From Echinarachnius parma (lineage: Eukaryota; Echinodermata; Echinoidea; Clypeasteroida; Echinarachniidae), in the NCBI GenBank assembly GCA_037951105.1, contig JBAMJV010001364.1:186001-250000 (forward strand): a stretch of 64,000 bases of DNA, written 5' to 3'. Below are positions 22,489 through 34,974 of this stretch, in pieces (the stretch's first letter is position 1; the number at the start of each line of letters is the position of its first letter). Both the position numbers and the translations under genes were made by a program. The notes under the pieces are model-generated. The model had not been told where the DNA came from, did no database searches, and saw only the letters and a list, made by a program, of their open reading frames with translations.

Positions 22489-23131
22489 ATAGATTTACCC
22501 TTATGTTTGTTATTGTTTTGTCAAATTAATAGGGGCACATGGATTTAAAAATAAATGTTTTCCTCAGGTTGGTATCTTTACCTTAGACAAATTATACCCA
22601 GATCAACAATATTGGGGAAGTAATTTTTGTTCTAGGGCACATTTGTGACATATTGTCAGGTATAATTGTTTTTTGTTTTTAATTTCAACAAACCTGTGGC
22701 CTTATCATTTGCCCCTTTGGCTCATAGCAGCACCAGTGAGGGGGCTGGTGCCTGGTGAGAAAATTAGAAATATACCTTTGTTAAAATCCCTTGGCAAAAC
22801 TGCGCATTGTAAAGAATACTCGCCAGAGTCACCAACAATGTGCAGCTTTGTTGGAATTGGTCATATTTGAAAGTACCCTCACACATCTCTATCAAAGTTG
22901 CTGATCTTGTCATCTCAGTACGTATGATTTTTCTCTGTAAAAGATTCCCCATCCATTGTTCCAATGGTATTGGAAGTACTCATGTAGTTCCATGTTTTGG
23001 GGGCCACTCCACATATAATAAACCAAGTACAGTAAAATGTGGTATGTTGCTGTACTAGTTGTTTATACTTGTATTAGCAACATGTAGTATTTTCTTATTG
23101 GAAAACAAAACTTCATTAAATGTCTAACTGT

Positions 23132-23500
23132 TACAGTGAAACCTCATTATAAGGAGCACCTTGGGCCCGTTGAATTTACCTAGTTATAACTTATATCAGA
23201 TTTCTAAGAAATCTGAAATCTTGTTGTTTCAGGACTTAAAAATAATGAAATACATAAACCTGGGCCCCGTTGCAGAAAGAGATACAATCGATTGTAAGTT
23301 GCAATTAATCGTAAGTCAGATCACATGTTCTAGATGCGCAAATCTGATTGGTTGAAACGCGTAAAATTTCTGACTTACGATCAATTGTAACTTACAAACG
23401 ATTGTATCTCTTTCTGCAACGGGGCCCTGGACCTGTGAAATTACCCTGCTATATCAGGTACCTTGTTATTAGAGCTCGTTATAAAGAGGTTCCACTGTAT
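23132..23500. repeat. TACAGTGGAACC MITE carrying a palindromic MITE insertion
   Basis: Full-length family ends TACAGTGAAACCTCATTATAA and AAGAGGTTCCACTGTA, with TA flanks. The insertion is at 23262-23427. Confidence 0.8.
23262..23427. repeat. ~165-bp near-perfect palindromic MITE
   Basis: GGGCCCCGTTGCAGAAAGAG at the left, CTCTTTCTGCAACGGGGCCC at the right; arms include CAATCGATTGTAAG. Almost every base pairs with the other arm. Confidence 0.85.
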
Positions 23501-23703
23501 AGAATCAATACTGTCACAATACAAAAAAAAATACTTCAAAAAGATATCTTTAATACTGTCATTATCATAACGTTGACCTACTCACATACCATCAATCTGA
23601 GTACATGTAAGTACATTGTAATGTAGGCATTCAGTGGTTCAAACATAAAATTATTTCAATTTTCAAATTCAAATAAACCTCTTTGTATGTGTACTGTACT
23701 GTC

Positions 23704-24124
23704 TTTAAAGGGGACCACCAGGCAAAGAACGCATTATTATATGTTTTGGTACCGTTGTGTGATATCAAATAGATGCCCAACATTTTGCAAAGGGTTGTGT
23801 AATTCATAAACAGTGCAATTAATTAAACCACCACTGACGGAACCATTATGGCCTAATGGTTCCATATGCGCTAAACGTTTGCGAGTGCGCAAATTCTATT
23901 TACGCGTACCTTTGGAGACAATAGAATCATGGGACAATGTGTTCGTCCTAGACAAAAGGTAGTCTTAGTTTGCAGACCTGTGAACATGTGCTGTAGTATG
24001 GTCATGCTTTTTCCACTGATAATTTTTCTGGAAACATATTTTCTTAACTTTTTGGTGGAATGGCCTACTAAAAATGTTACTTTCATTTATAAAAATAAGA
24101 TTTTTGGGTGGTGGTACCCTTTAA
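23704..24124. repeat. TTAAAGGGGACCACC MITE, best copy
   Basis: Both ends present: TTAAAGGGGACCACCAGGCA and GGTGGTGGTACCCTTTAA. Confidence 0.75.
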
Positions 24125-24347
24125 TGAATTAACGACAATTATACATTCATCAGAAATGGAAGATGCCGTGAATACAGTACGACAATACTTTACTTGGAGG
24201 ATTGTGCTGAAATTGGAAGAAAAGGAAGAAGTGACAAGTGAATTACTTTGTTATAACGACTAAATTAGTACAATGAATATTTTGAGCTTCTTGCTTTTGG
24301 TTTAATAGTTTTCTTTCTGACAAGGGTCTTGCTCTTCTGATAAATAG

Positions 24348-24814
24348 TTAAAGGGATAGTTGAGTATTGGACAAACGACTTAGTAAAACCCCTGTTATCA
24401 TTCAAAAAGAGCCGTTACAACTCAAGAGGACGCTATTTAAACAAATAATTGGTTTTAGCCTTTTTTCATACAAAATTGTGCATTAAATGTTTGTTGAAAT
24501 AATGATTCAATAGAGATATCAACGACTTTTTAAAAAAATTATTCAGATTTTTTTCAAAGTAGTCTTCGAGCAATTTTTTAAAAATTTCTAAAAATTCTAA
24601 ATATCGCCCGGTGATTGCCGGTGAAGAACACTTTGAATAAAAACATATTTATGGATATTTTAGCCGTTTCTGAACCGATTTTGATCAAATAAAGTTTATT
24701 CTGTCATTATAATTGTATTTTCTTTCAAATTTGACAGTCAGTTTTTCATTATCTCCCCCACAAAAAAATATCGGGGGCACTTCAGGAAATACCAATACTC
24801 AACACTACCTTTAA
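24348..24814. repeat. TTAAAGGGATAGTTGAGT MITE
   Basis: Best copy of this family, with both ends. Confidence 0.75.
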
Positions 24815-25299
24815 TCTCCGCCCTTCAATCATAAGGATTCTAGAACTTTAGCAATCTTCTGTTAGCTCTGGGGGGAAAAAAAAAACACTCTGTGTAATAT
24901 CATGAATATTTATGGAGCATACAGTAAATACTCAACCAAATCCATTGATGCAATTTGTCAGGCATTTAAAGGTTCTTTGTAACTCTGTTATCATACATGC
25001 ACAAAATTAGGTTGATTATTATTGCTTAATTAATATACTAGTCTGTATCACAACCAGAATAGTTATAGCTAAGATAAAGAGCAAACATAAAAACAATTCT
25101 TCCCGGAGTATTCAGTACAAGTAATGAATTGCATATATACGTTTTGCATCAGGATTTTATAATTAGTAAAAATTATTATATGCTTTAAGTATATTATGCA
25201 TTTAAAACCATCTCTGTATTTTGATTCAGATTTTACTGCAACAGTTTTCATGTACATACATGTTAATACCTTCACACTTGACTGTGAACTTATGAACTA

Positions 25300-25640
25300 T
25301 AAAGCAAGGCTTGACACTCGCACTGGCCCAGTGAAATTGTACATTGGGCCAGCAAAAATGTATAAAAGTCATATTTTGGTGGCCCAATCGGGCAAGCAGA
25401 TTTTCAACCGGACATTTACAAAATAAGAAAAATCTTGTTTTTTGTCATGTCATGCTTCATCTATATTTATAATCACAGGTTTGATCAGGAAAGAGTGATA
25501 TTTTGAATAGTAAAAAGTTTGTTCATAAAATATAATTTTCGGGCCTCTAAATTTTTCTTTCGGGCCACCAGAAAAGGAAAATAAATTATTTCACTGGCCC
25601 AACCAGGCCACAGACAAAAAAGGTAAGTGTGGAGCCCTGT
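25300..25640. repeat. GGCCCA/TGGGCC repeat with GTGTGGAGCCCTG end
   Basis: Inverted TGGCCCAGTGAAATTG and ATTTCACTGGCCCAACC motifs bracket an AT-rich interior. Related to 9190-9640. Confidence 0.55.
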
Positions 25641-26491
25641 TATATTGTTTTTCAATTGGTAAAAAGGAAACGTTTATAGCATAAAAGTAAACTGGCAAAA
25701 AAATATAAATATTAAAAACAGTCAAACAGTCATCTCTATTAACAATTTCATCATGCAAGAGTTGTGAACAGTATGTGTATGTATTTTCTACAAAAAAAAT
25801 TGCAATTTTACTGCGATCTCAGAAAAAATAAAATCCTACAGCCGGCTATGTACAGTACATTTACATGCTCTTTTAAAAGTCAATGTGTGTATAGTACAGA
25901 TGATACATATGATGGTACAGATGATAAACTTTGTTGAACTAAACAAACCCATTTCTATTGTACCTTGTTGTTTGGCTCATGGTATCAGAAGAATGTAATG
26001 GGTTTGTAGTCAAACTCAATGGGCAGTAGGTTATACAATATGACATCAATTTTTCACTAGGTAAACTGTTCTTTTTCTAAGAAACTATCACACAGCATTC
26101 AGAAAAAATTATATTACGATATGATTGAAGTATCAAATATCACTTTCAGAAAACATTATGAAGTTAATAGAACACCTTAACTGCCTTTGAAAATTGAAAG
26201 TAGATCATAACTTCAGGGATTAACATCGGAAATATGTACATTAGGCCTAATGTACATGCACATGCTCAACAGACTACTCCCTGCTGATTTCATTCAACAA
26301 GGGAGTTAAAATACAAACAAATATTCTCAACTGATCATATGGCTATAACTTCTTTGAATATGCATGTACATGCACATGCACAAACTATAATTGTATTGGT
26401 AAATTTAGAAAACACAAAGTCTTGATAACAGCTTTGATGTTATATGTGTAGTTAAGTGTCACAGCCAAGAATGTTGAATCCAAACGGGTTT
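25641..26491. other. 3' flank of the LAP1-like gene
   Basis: AT-rich; probably contains its 3' UTR. No exact poly(A) site could be chosen by eye. Confidence 0.4.
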
Positions 26492-27658
26492 CTATATTTC
26501 TGATACAAAACCAATGTTATTTGAAACCCTGCTGTGCATTGCCGTAACCTTGTCTTTGGTTAGTTCTTCGGGACATTGTGACCATGCTTGGTTGAGGTGT
26601 TCTTGCGCTGCTTCTTCGATATCTCTAGGAGTGGCATGCAGGGGTACCCTTTTCGTCAGATGAAATGTAAATAAAATGACAACATCTTTGAACGGCGCAT
26701 TGTCACTGTCACAGTAACTGTGGAACAGCATAACTGTGCAGCCGGGCAACTTGTCGAATTGAGATACTAGAGCCACCTTTCCACCTCTGTCAAATTCTTC
26801 CTTGAGTTTACTGTCAATGTCAAGTTTTGCTTTTCCCATATCCTGGAAACCGTGTATGGCGCCATCAATATGAACAAGATCCTCACTTCCCTGAGTGAAC
26901 GTTTTGGCAAACATCTTCCCTATGTCTTGTGCCACTTCATTTAAATGTTGAGACCCAGGTTGCGCAACTAACATAAGAACAACTGGTTGCTTGATGGACC
27001 TCTCATTCTTCAAGTGGCTCCAGGATGACCCCACAATCAGATCCCAGAAATGTTCACCCAGGTTTAATTTGGCATACTTCTCTTGAATTACTTCGAGCTC
27101 ATGGGTCAAATTCCCGAAGCGATGGGGAATCGGTCGAGTGAGTCGACTACGTGCATTTGTGACAGTATCTGTCATGCCTTGATTTAAGTTAAAGGAGTAC
27201 ATTTGTTGACTGCATGCAATTGCCAGAGCAACACTAACACCAAAGATGATAAAGCCAAGCTGCACAGGAAAACTATTTGCTTCACGCTGGGAAGTTGCTT
27301 TAGATGTGGATGTGCGTTTTACTGGCTGGGAACTTTCTCTTGATGTGCTTTTCTCGGGCTTAGAACTTGCTTTGGATGTGTTTTTCGTTTGTTTTTTCTT
27401 TTGACCACCCAAAATCTTTTCTGATTTTGAACTATCTTGCTCATAGTCATAACTATCACTCTCGGTGTCACCTCCTGAAGATTCCCCCACTTGATAGGTT
27501 GGATCATTTTGATCTGAATCTTCAGTAAGATCCTCAGTAATGTCCTGCTTCTTGAACAGATCGTGTTTCTCGTCATCTGAGGGATCCTTCTGTTTATTAC
27601 GCAAGTTATATGGCGACTTTGGCTTTGGAGAACTGCCCTGCTTAGCCTTAGACGACAT
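26492..27658 (-). CDS. TOR1AIP-like: Torsin-1A-interacting protein (LAP1/LULL1) homologue
   Basis: 388 residues in one coding exon. The first 130 residues are charged, Ser/Lys/Glu-rich and disordered. Residues about 131-150 (PVQLGFIIFGVSVALAIACS) are the single membrane span. Residues 160-388 are the luminal domain, with PVVLMLVAQPG, VALVSQFDKLPGCTVMLFH, KDVVILFTFHL and a C-terminal HSRVSNNIGFV segment, all typical of LAP1/LULL1, which activate torsin AAA+ ATPases in the ER and nuclear envelope lumen. One NLT glycosylation site is at 183. The start at 27658 is preferred over the in-frame codon 30 nt upstream because ATG directly follows a strong acceptor (TTGTTCTTCTTCAG), so the 5' UTR is probably split by an intron. 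The Arg in HSRVSN is near where the cofactor's Arg finger lies in the family; that assignment is inference. Confidence 0.92.
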   Translation of the reverse strand: MSSKAKQGSSPKPKSPYNLRNKQKDPSDDEKHDLFKKQDITEDLTEDSDQNDPTYQVGESSGGDTESDSYDYEQDSSKSEKILGGQKKKQTKNTSKASSKPEKSTSRESSQPVKRTSTSKATSQREANSFPVQLGFIIFGVSVALAIACSQQMYSFNLNQGMTDTVTNARSRLTRPIPHRFGNLTHELEVIQEKYAKLNLGEHFWDLIVGSSWSHLKNERSIKQPVVLMLVAQPGSQHLNEVAQDIGKMFAKTFTQGSEDLVHIDGAIHGFQDMGKAKLDIDSKLKEEFDRGGKVALVSQFDKLPGCTVMLFHSYCDSDNAPFKDVVILFTFHLTKRVPLHATPRDIEEAAQEHLNQAWSQCPEELTKDKVTAMHSRVSNNIGFVSEI

Positions 27659-27660
27659 CT

Positions 27661-29100
27661 GAAGAAGAACAAAAAAAATGAATATCACATGGTAAGAGTG
27701 TTTTCATCACAGGAAAACAATTATTATAAACTTCTTCTAGAATGTTATTCCTCCGATATGCGGAGATCAGCGAACTGCAAGGCAAGTCAAAATTGGACGG
27801 TGTAGCACAGTTACACTTACAGCAATTATAACGATGACGTACGTAAATGCACTGCTCTGAAATTGAATGCAGGCCGAAATTATTATTTTTTTTTTTGTGA
27901 TTTGGAACAGCAACTTACTTTTTTAAATTATTTTTAATTATTTAATAACCAACATTTATTTGGCCAAATCGTGGTTTAGGTCCCCCTCTGTTACGTCCGT
28001 GAGCTCACTCTGTGTACAAAGTCTATGGGAGTTGGATAAGGTCCCCGTCCGTAACGAAATGAACGCAAGTGAATGGAAAGGGGTGGACTAAAAAGAGAAT
28101 GCCCATTTATTTTGCATACTCACACACAGGGAAATAATTAATTTTAAATTTTAGGAGGCTTTTTTTTTCAATCATCATCTACACCATTTTATCTTTCCAC
28201 CGATATATGATAGTCAATGATAAATAAGTTGTCCTAGAAAGAAATTGTATGCGCTGACTGACTGAAAAGTTATCCGAGGGCGAGGCGTTACTTACTACTT
28301 TACTGGTTGCCGTTGAGCTACGATAATGCTGCGTTTCAATATGTGGGACTGTTACTAGCTGAACTTCGAATTGTTATTACATTCTACACTCGATTACGTA
28401 TTAATTTGAAGGTTTCATTGCTCTCGATATCCAAAATAATATTTTATGTAACTTACGTTTATATTTTTCGTCAAAAGTATTTGGATTGAAAGGAACAAAT
28501 AACGACAGTCTTTCAGATTGCACTCGTCGAGAAAGAACTTCAACTCCGCTATACCAAACACTAAAGGGGTAGTGTACGTCTTTGGCTATACGTAGACTCG
28601 ACTGCATATAATGTATTTCGTATACAGACGTCTAGCTAATATAGCTACGTGCATGCATGCAGTGTGCACACGGTACGTACTAGGCCCCTTGAATTTTCTA
28701 GGGGTGCATAAAAGGTACCACATGCAGCAGGTGCCGTATTGTATGTGTACGATTTAGATCTCTAGAGCGCGCGCTTTCTTTATCGGTCGCGTCGGCGGAA
28801 TGGTTATTAGATAGAGCGTATCATATTATAAATTTAAATATGTTATTATCTTTCTTATACGTTTTAGGTGATATTCGCTAGCTAGTCAAGTTCTAATCCA
28901 TATTGTCTTTCATTTATATTTTAAAAATATATATTTACTAAACTTTCTTCAGTACTTCCCAAAGTTTATGCAGCTTTCTTTACAATTTTACTTCAGATAT
29001 TTTGTTTAATCTAGTAATGATGTCATCCTTGTTTTTAATTAATTTATGTTGTCCACAAGAATTACATGATGATTGAATTTGCACGACAATGGTTCATTTG
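27661..29100. other. 5' region of the LAP1-like gene
   Basis: Expected to hold its non-coding first exon and promoter (the acceptor at 27659-27660 abuts the ATG). A moderately CpG-containing stretch lies at about 28250-28800. No clear start site seen. Confidence 0.4.
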
Positions 29101-29109
29101 AATTCAAAT

Positions 29110-29330
29110 TTAGAGGAAACTGACAAACTTCATGACCAGAAATATATTATAATAATGAAACATGAGCAAATATAGACTTCGGCGGGGATCGAACTCAAGA
29201 CCTCCGGATAGCCACACCAGTGCTCTAGACTATAACCAACCATTGAGCAACATGGCCTTGTTGATGATGAACTCTTTTGAATGTCGATGGTCTGAAGCAA
29301 ACCTGACACAAATCCGAATGATAATAATAA
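29110..29330 (-). repeat. tRNA-derived SINE-like copy 1
   Basis: Minus-strand B box GAGTTCGATCCC within 29178-29248. The flanking body matches copy 2 (AAACCTGACACAAA block). Confidence 0.6.
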
Positions 29331-29359
29331 TCATACTCATAATGACGGTTATTTATATA

Positions 29360-29540
29360 TTAGCGCTATTCCCTTGCGGATCAAAGCGCTTTACACTAAA
29401 TTATTACCCCGGTCAACGTACATGCATACACACTGCAATCATTCCTGCACACAAAGTGCGCAATTTCCACTCCCTAGGGAGTGTTCCAGCCAGTCGCCTG
29501 TAAAGCACACACAGTGCCAAAAAGGAACCACGTTCCCATC
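29360..29540 (+). repeat. SINE-like tail repeat (AGCGCT..TTTACA)
   Basis: ATATTAGCGCTATTCCCTTG and CTCCCTAGGGAGTGTTCCAG blocks also found near 9910-9970. No gene. Confidence 0.45.
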
Positions 29541-29689
29541 CTTCCTTAATGTCCCCATTTATACACCTGGGTCGAAAGCAGCAACAAATGTGGATACATT
29601 TTCTTGTGAAATCGACTTATGGAAAAAGTGCGAGGGATCACACAAAGACCATAGTGATGCAGATTTGTTTATGAAGTGAATTTAAAGGT

Positions 29690-29910
29690 AGAGAAAACTG
29701 ACCCAAAACGGTATAATGTAAATGAGAAGAAAAAAACTGAGCAAAGAAAATTGGACTTAGCCTGGATTCGATCCCGAGACCTCCGGATTGCTAGACAGGA
29801 GCTCTAACCTCTGAGCCATGATGGGGTCCTATTGATGGTAGCCCTTCACAGAAACCCTTTTCAATGCTCGATGGTCAGACGCTATATTATAAACCTGACA
29901 CAAAACTTGA
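29690..29910 (-). repeat. tRNA-derived SINE-like copy 2
   Basis: Minus strand: TGGCTCAGAGGTTAGAGC (A box) and GGGATCGAATCC (B box) within 29757-29826. The anticodon arm does not pair well. Confidence 0.65.
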
Positions 29911-30284
29911 ACATATGCTTTTTGTTTTACTTGGTGAGGTTGACATATAGTGAACCTTTTTTTAAAATGTTTACATGTAATTAGGAAAGCTAGGGTTTAA
30001 ACCAAAATCTTTGCCGGAAATATATTTTAACAATTAATTCATATTATACAACATGCATTGATAAGTGTTACGAGTTTTGTAGAATTCTGCAGATAAAAAT
30101 AAAAATAACTCAATCAAATGTAGTCCCCTTTAAGTCACATTAATTTTCATGAACTTAGACTATTTTTTGATTAACATGTACAATGTGCTTGTCAGAGTAG
30201 AGTTGAACAAATATATACAAATCTTTTTCGATTCCAGGATATTCTTGCACGCAAGAAGACGATAGTGATATACAGTCATGCAGA

Positions 30285-30390
30285 GCGCGTTGTCTACCAA
30301 CCCACTAATATGAATAGCGCCACCTCCGTGCTTTGGTCTGACACAAGCAATCTGGGGTCTGGTTCGATTCCCGGCATAACCCGTTTTCCT
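30285..30390 (+). repeat. tRNA-like SINE head
   Basis: B box TGGTTCGATTCCC on the plus strand; weak A box. Confidence 0.45.
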
Positions 30391-30797
30391 TTGCTCATTT
30401 TTATTAATAAAATATATATAAGTGGGAAGTCCTACATTTCCTTAGAAGTTAACTGTGCAATAAACTGTATATACACATGGTTTTCATGACTGTATGTTTT
30501 CTTCATTTTGATTTTTATTTAAATCTTCGTTATATCCAGCTCTATCACTGCCCTCTCTCCCATTATATATTCCCCTATTTTGTTGTCTCACATCTTGTAC
30601 TGTATATATGCATCCGAATTTCCTGTTCCTCCGCTTCACTCTCCCCCGCAATTTTTCAATATGATTTATCACATGACTTAGTAAATACAGTACATGCCGC
30701 TGCGGTGTTATATTTTTCGATATACCATGGCAATATTACACCCCTGCAAGTCAAGTCAGATGATAAAACAGTTGTTAAATTTGTTTTCGGGGAAAAT

Positions 30798-30928
30798 CAC
30801 GGAATATTCCTACCCTCGGGATTTCAAATGCTATTTCGTGAAGAAAATAAGTCCCTCGACTTCGTCTCGGGACTTATTTACTCTTCCCCCAATAGCATTT
30901 GAAATCCCTCGGGATGTAATATTCCGTG
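30798..30928. repeat. Palindromic element with CCTCGACTTCGTCTCGGG loop
   Basis: Arms CACGGAATATT...CCCTCGGGATTTCAAATGCT and inverse; the loop itself folds. Confidence 0.75.
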
Positions 30929-31063
30929 CTATACCCTCCACCGCCATTTAACAACAGTATAATATACTCTTTTTTATCCTACATGAATGAAATCCTGTTC
31001 AGTGATTGGTCTACATAGCGTCATGTGACCAAACATAGTAATGCCCATGGAGGAAAATGTGCT

Positions 31064-31118
31064 ATGCGTGACGTCATTCATGGAATAGTAAATGCTATTC
31101 CATGAATGACGTCATAGA
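31064..31118. repeat. Short perfect hairpin with ATGACGTCAT arms
   Basis: GTGACGTCATTCATGGAATA then its inverse within 55 bp. A TGACGTCA core (CRE-like) lies in each arm. Confidence 0.7.
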
Positions 31119-31759
31119 CGCCGGGTGATCATATAGAGCCCATAGAGATGCGTGTTATAAAACTTCCCTGCGAGCAGAGGTCTTGTTTTAGCTTGCGAAA
31201 GATGCTCGACGAGATTTCTCAAAGAGTTATTTAAAAAGAAATACAGCATATTTTCACCCGTGAATATTAATAAGTTCCAAAGAATATTCTAGAGATGCAT
31301 TTCATGTATAACGTAGCGGTATTCGAATATAAAAATTACGGCAATGGTGCACATTGTGCATCGTTGTCCTTCTTTGGTCGTGACACTAATTCGTCATTTA
31401 ACAATCGGCCGCGGTGTGCACACTAGCTGTATGTGTAATGTACGAATAACTATTTTCTTCATACAATTAAATACGTGTGTAGTATGTAAAGCAAGTTAAT
31501 TATTCACTTTGATGCGCGCGTTTTGCATTTGGGTGCGCATTAGTTGTTAAGGCGCGTAACCATGAATGGAAAAATAGCGCAATACGCGCTCTGCGCTAGG
31601 ACTATTGCGCAAAGGGGGTCAGTGTCACAAACAGAACATAGTCAGTGCAGTGATGGTTCCATGATCAATGTTTTGTTTTTCTTTATATTTTTCTTTAATT
31701 TAATTGAAAACTCTTTTTTTTTGCGATGATTATGATTATGCGAAGGATATAAAACAAAT

Positions 31760-31917
31760 ATATCATGCACTATTTCAAGCCACTAGTGAAATTATGGATT
31801 CCTCGGTGACAGAAAAAGCACTATGTTCTTCGGGTCTACGACCCTCAGAACATAGTGCTTTTCCTGTCACCTCGGAATCCATAATTTCAACTAGAGGCTC
31901 TCAGTGCATGGTATATT
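31760..31917. repeat. Palindromic element with GGGTCTACGACCC loop
   Basis: GGATTCCTCGGTGACAGAAA and its inverse flank AAGCACTATGTTCT...AGAACATAGTGCTT. Confidence 0.75.
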
Positions 31918-32726
31918 TGTTTACTATCTCTCCCCCTTCCCCTTATCTTCCCTCTATTTATCTCGACTTCCGGTTTATCTATCCCCGTGTAGGCTATATC
32001 TCTTTCCAATTCTCACCTCTATGTCACACCACCCCCTCCTTCTTTCTGGTAAACTATATCTTCTCTTATATCTCTGAGTAACGCTCCCAATATTAAATAT
32101 TTCACCCTCCCTCTCTATATCTATCTCATTATTCTTTTGTTTCAGTGTGTGATATTCATTAATTAAAACAAAGGGGGGGGGGGGTTCACCCTGTAAATAG
32201 CTTGGTTGCAATTAAATTGGACGAATGAGAGGAACATTTAGTGGAAATTTGAACGGAATCTGTCAATAATATAGGAAAGTTACGACCATTTGAACGTCAT
32301 GAACGGACGGCAACTTTTTTGAAATTGTTGGCGAGTTTGACTAGCATCATCTCATTGGTTTGAACATGGAATATTGCTTATTTCCGATATTTGTTTTCAT
32401 TGAGAAATCAATTTATAGACTACCCAAATTCTTGTACAAACTGTTTATGGCGGTGGATCACAAATTACGTCACAATTGGCGGGAAATACGAAAGCGATTC
32501 CCGTTTGTTCAGTCATCGAGTTCAAACGTTTAGTCCTTTCTTATTTTCGACTGATATTGCCCAAATTTTCAGTGACAAATCTTCTAAATCGTCCACTTCT
32601 ATTTAAAAACAGCATAATTCAAGGGGTGCTCTCCCAACAACCAATTTCTAAATGTGTGATAAAATGAAATATTAAAATCACATGAACACTTTCACATGTA
32701 TTTGTAATTGTTGATAAATGCATACT

Positions 32727-33114
32727 TTAAAGGGATCTAGTAACCTTGTCAAAATCCTCAAAACTTACTTGGAATTCTAGCGGTTCTTACATACCTCATT
32801 GTGTTCGTAGTACCCATAAAAGCATGGATCAGCTTGTGGTTTTCCAAATTTCTCTTCCGTTATAAAGATATGTATGATTGAAGTGTTCAGATTTTAAACT
32901 ATCTACTGGATAGTTAAAACTGTGTGCAAAGTCAGTGCAATAAGTCAATAATATCACTTTGCATTTTTGCTCGTTACTCGGCCATACTGCTACATCCATT
33001 GAATGTGAAATGTTCACACATTACTTAGTGGGCATACCAGATCACATCAGTACACATTGTATTAACCATTCATTACTTTTTGCAGATGTCGACAAATTTA
33101 CTAGATCCATTTAA
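32727..33114. repeat. TTAAAGGGAYYTAGTAAC MITE, copy 4 (inverted)
   Basis: Inverse orientation to copy 1. Confidence 0.75.
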
Positions 33115-34224
33115 GAGTTCTTACATTGTAAATATCTCCAAAATGCATATTCCCCTTTTGGTTAGCACTTTTACATTATCTCATATGCTCATGCCCCCTT
33201 AATCTAAATTTCTAAAAAATAATAATAGAAGAATGACATGAACACCAGTTTTCCTATTTGGGCGTAATTTCTACATTTTTGTGTGTAGCCGCTGCGTGTT
33301 AAAAGGTTACAATCCACAGCTTGGCACCCCTCCCACGTACAAGACATTAATGAACACAACATGTAGCCAACCATTCGTAATTAGCTGAAATAAAACAAAG
33401 GTATTCATGTTTATTTTTAAATCAACAATATTAGTATTTTATTTTATTGTTATATGTACATGCAGAGGTATCATGTTGAAATCTTAAATACAGTAAGTTT
33501 CCACAATGAAACAACGTTTAATTACATATGTAAAAATCGTTTTATACAAGTTGCTTACAATAATTGAGATCGATGCATATATAAATAGTCAGAAATAAGC
33601 TGTTTCATGCATTTACAAGTTGTTGTTTTTTATCACATAATGAGTACAATGTTGAAAATTCAATTTTGAAGTAAACTCTTCAAAGTCTTCATCTATTAAA
33701 TATAAATAAAGGATACATATGACTTTGTAGCACTGACTTCCATGACTGCTTGTGGCCATGACGTGTATGATTGTATAATCTATATTGTTTATTGCAAATC
33801 AGGAGCTATTCTCCCACCCCCCCTCCCCCTTTACACAATTTAAGAGGTCTCGAGGCCACTTTTTAGCGGTCTCGACCTTCAATTTGAGGATTCATTTTGA
33901 TATACTGTATACCTTGGCTAAAAAGTGGGGTATGACATTATTTCATAAAAGACAGCACTTGGGGGAACTTGTAATTTCATAATTTCACCATACGCCAATC
34001 AACAAGGTGCAAGACGTGAAAGCTCAAAGAGATTCTGGTGAATTTGAAAAAGTTAATAGTTTACTATAAAAAGTACAATCATAGTGCAGAATTGAAACAA
34101 ATATAATTTGGTTCAGTACTATGCAGTAGAGCTATACCACATCCACAAGTAAGTACATACCCATTGTCCAATGTACATTTAAATATCCTAGATCTATAAT
34201 AACAAAATATGTACACCCAATCCT
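33115..34224. other. AT-rich region, no gene recognised
   Basis: Includes a C-rich stretch at 33815. No feature beyond short ORFs. Confidence 0.5.
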
Positions 34225-34510
34225 GGGCCCAGTTACAGAAAGAATTGCAATTCATTTCCAGTCAGAAAATATGCACATATGAACCAATCAGATGCGTGCA
34301 TTTAGTCGCATGTTCTAACTTGCTGTTAAATTCAACTTTATAATAGATTGCATTACTTTCTGCAACGAGGCCCGGGGAGTGTTGCATAAAGAGTTGCGAT
34401 CAATCGCAAAGTTGCGATTATTTGCAAGTCTGAAAATTAGCCTAAATGTGCAAATCTAATTGGCTGATAAGCGCAAAATGTCTGACTTGCGATAGATGGA
34501 TACTCTATAT
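34225..34510. repeat. Degenerate palindromic MITE and a neighbouring relative
   Basis: 34225-34373 is a decayed member of the GGGCCCCGTTGCAG family. 34376-34500 has GTTGCATAAAGAGTTGCGATCAATCGC, a related palindrome. Confidence 0.6.
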
Positions 34511-34840
34511 GATACACCCACCAGATATGACTTATTACTGTGCTGACAGGATGAGTTGAGCAAACATACTAATGAAGCGCTAAGAGGATTAATAACAGTA
34601 CGTGCTGTCCGGTCATGTCAGTTTTCCTTTGATCGCACTTAAATGATAAATATCCTATCCTGCATATCCTCTAATCCCTACTGTCAGAACAATCACTGGA
34701 ATCATATCCTCTCAATTAGAAATTAACAACCATGTGCGAAAGTATGTTTAAATTAAGAAGACAGGCTACCTACTGAATTTATAGGGGCTATTATGAAAAT
34801 TAGGGGGCAAAATCGCCCTCAGCCCCCGTATATTTCCTAC

Positions 34841-34922
34841 CCTGGACAGGACTTGAACCAGCCCTCAGCTCTGTACAGAATACCAGTCCAACATTCACCC
34901 AGCTGAGCTATCATAGACCTAC
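34841..34922 (-). repeat. tRNA-like sequence, probably a SINE head
   Basis: Minus strand: TAGCTCAGCTGGG (A box) and GGTTCAAGTCC (B box) correctly spaced. Cloverleaf stems look imperfect, so a functional tRNA is not claimed. Confidence 0.5.
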
Positions 34923-34974
34923 GTTGTTGGCTCCAGTTGGAAATTTGGTCAATTGATTTGGCACTTGATCTCCA

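Noticed and set aside
23132-23500. Hairpin as a structured regulatory RNA
   Set aside because: The near-identical dispersed copies at 54.4 and 63.6 kb show it is a mobile repeat.
30477-30902. 141-codon plus-strand ORF
   Set aside because: Its end runs through a palindrome and no domain or splice context supports it.
34841-34922. Functional tRNA on the minus strand
   Set aside because: A and B boxes are good but the acceptor and anticodon stems do not pair convincingly; better explained as a SINE head.
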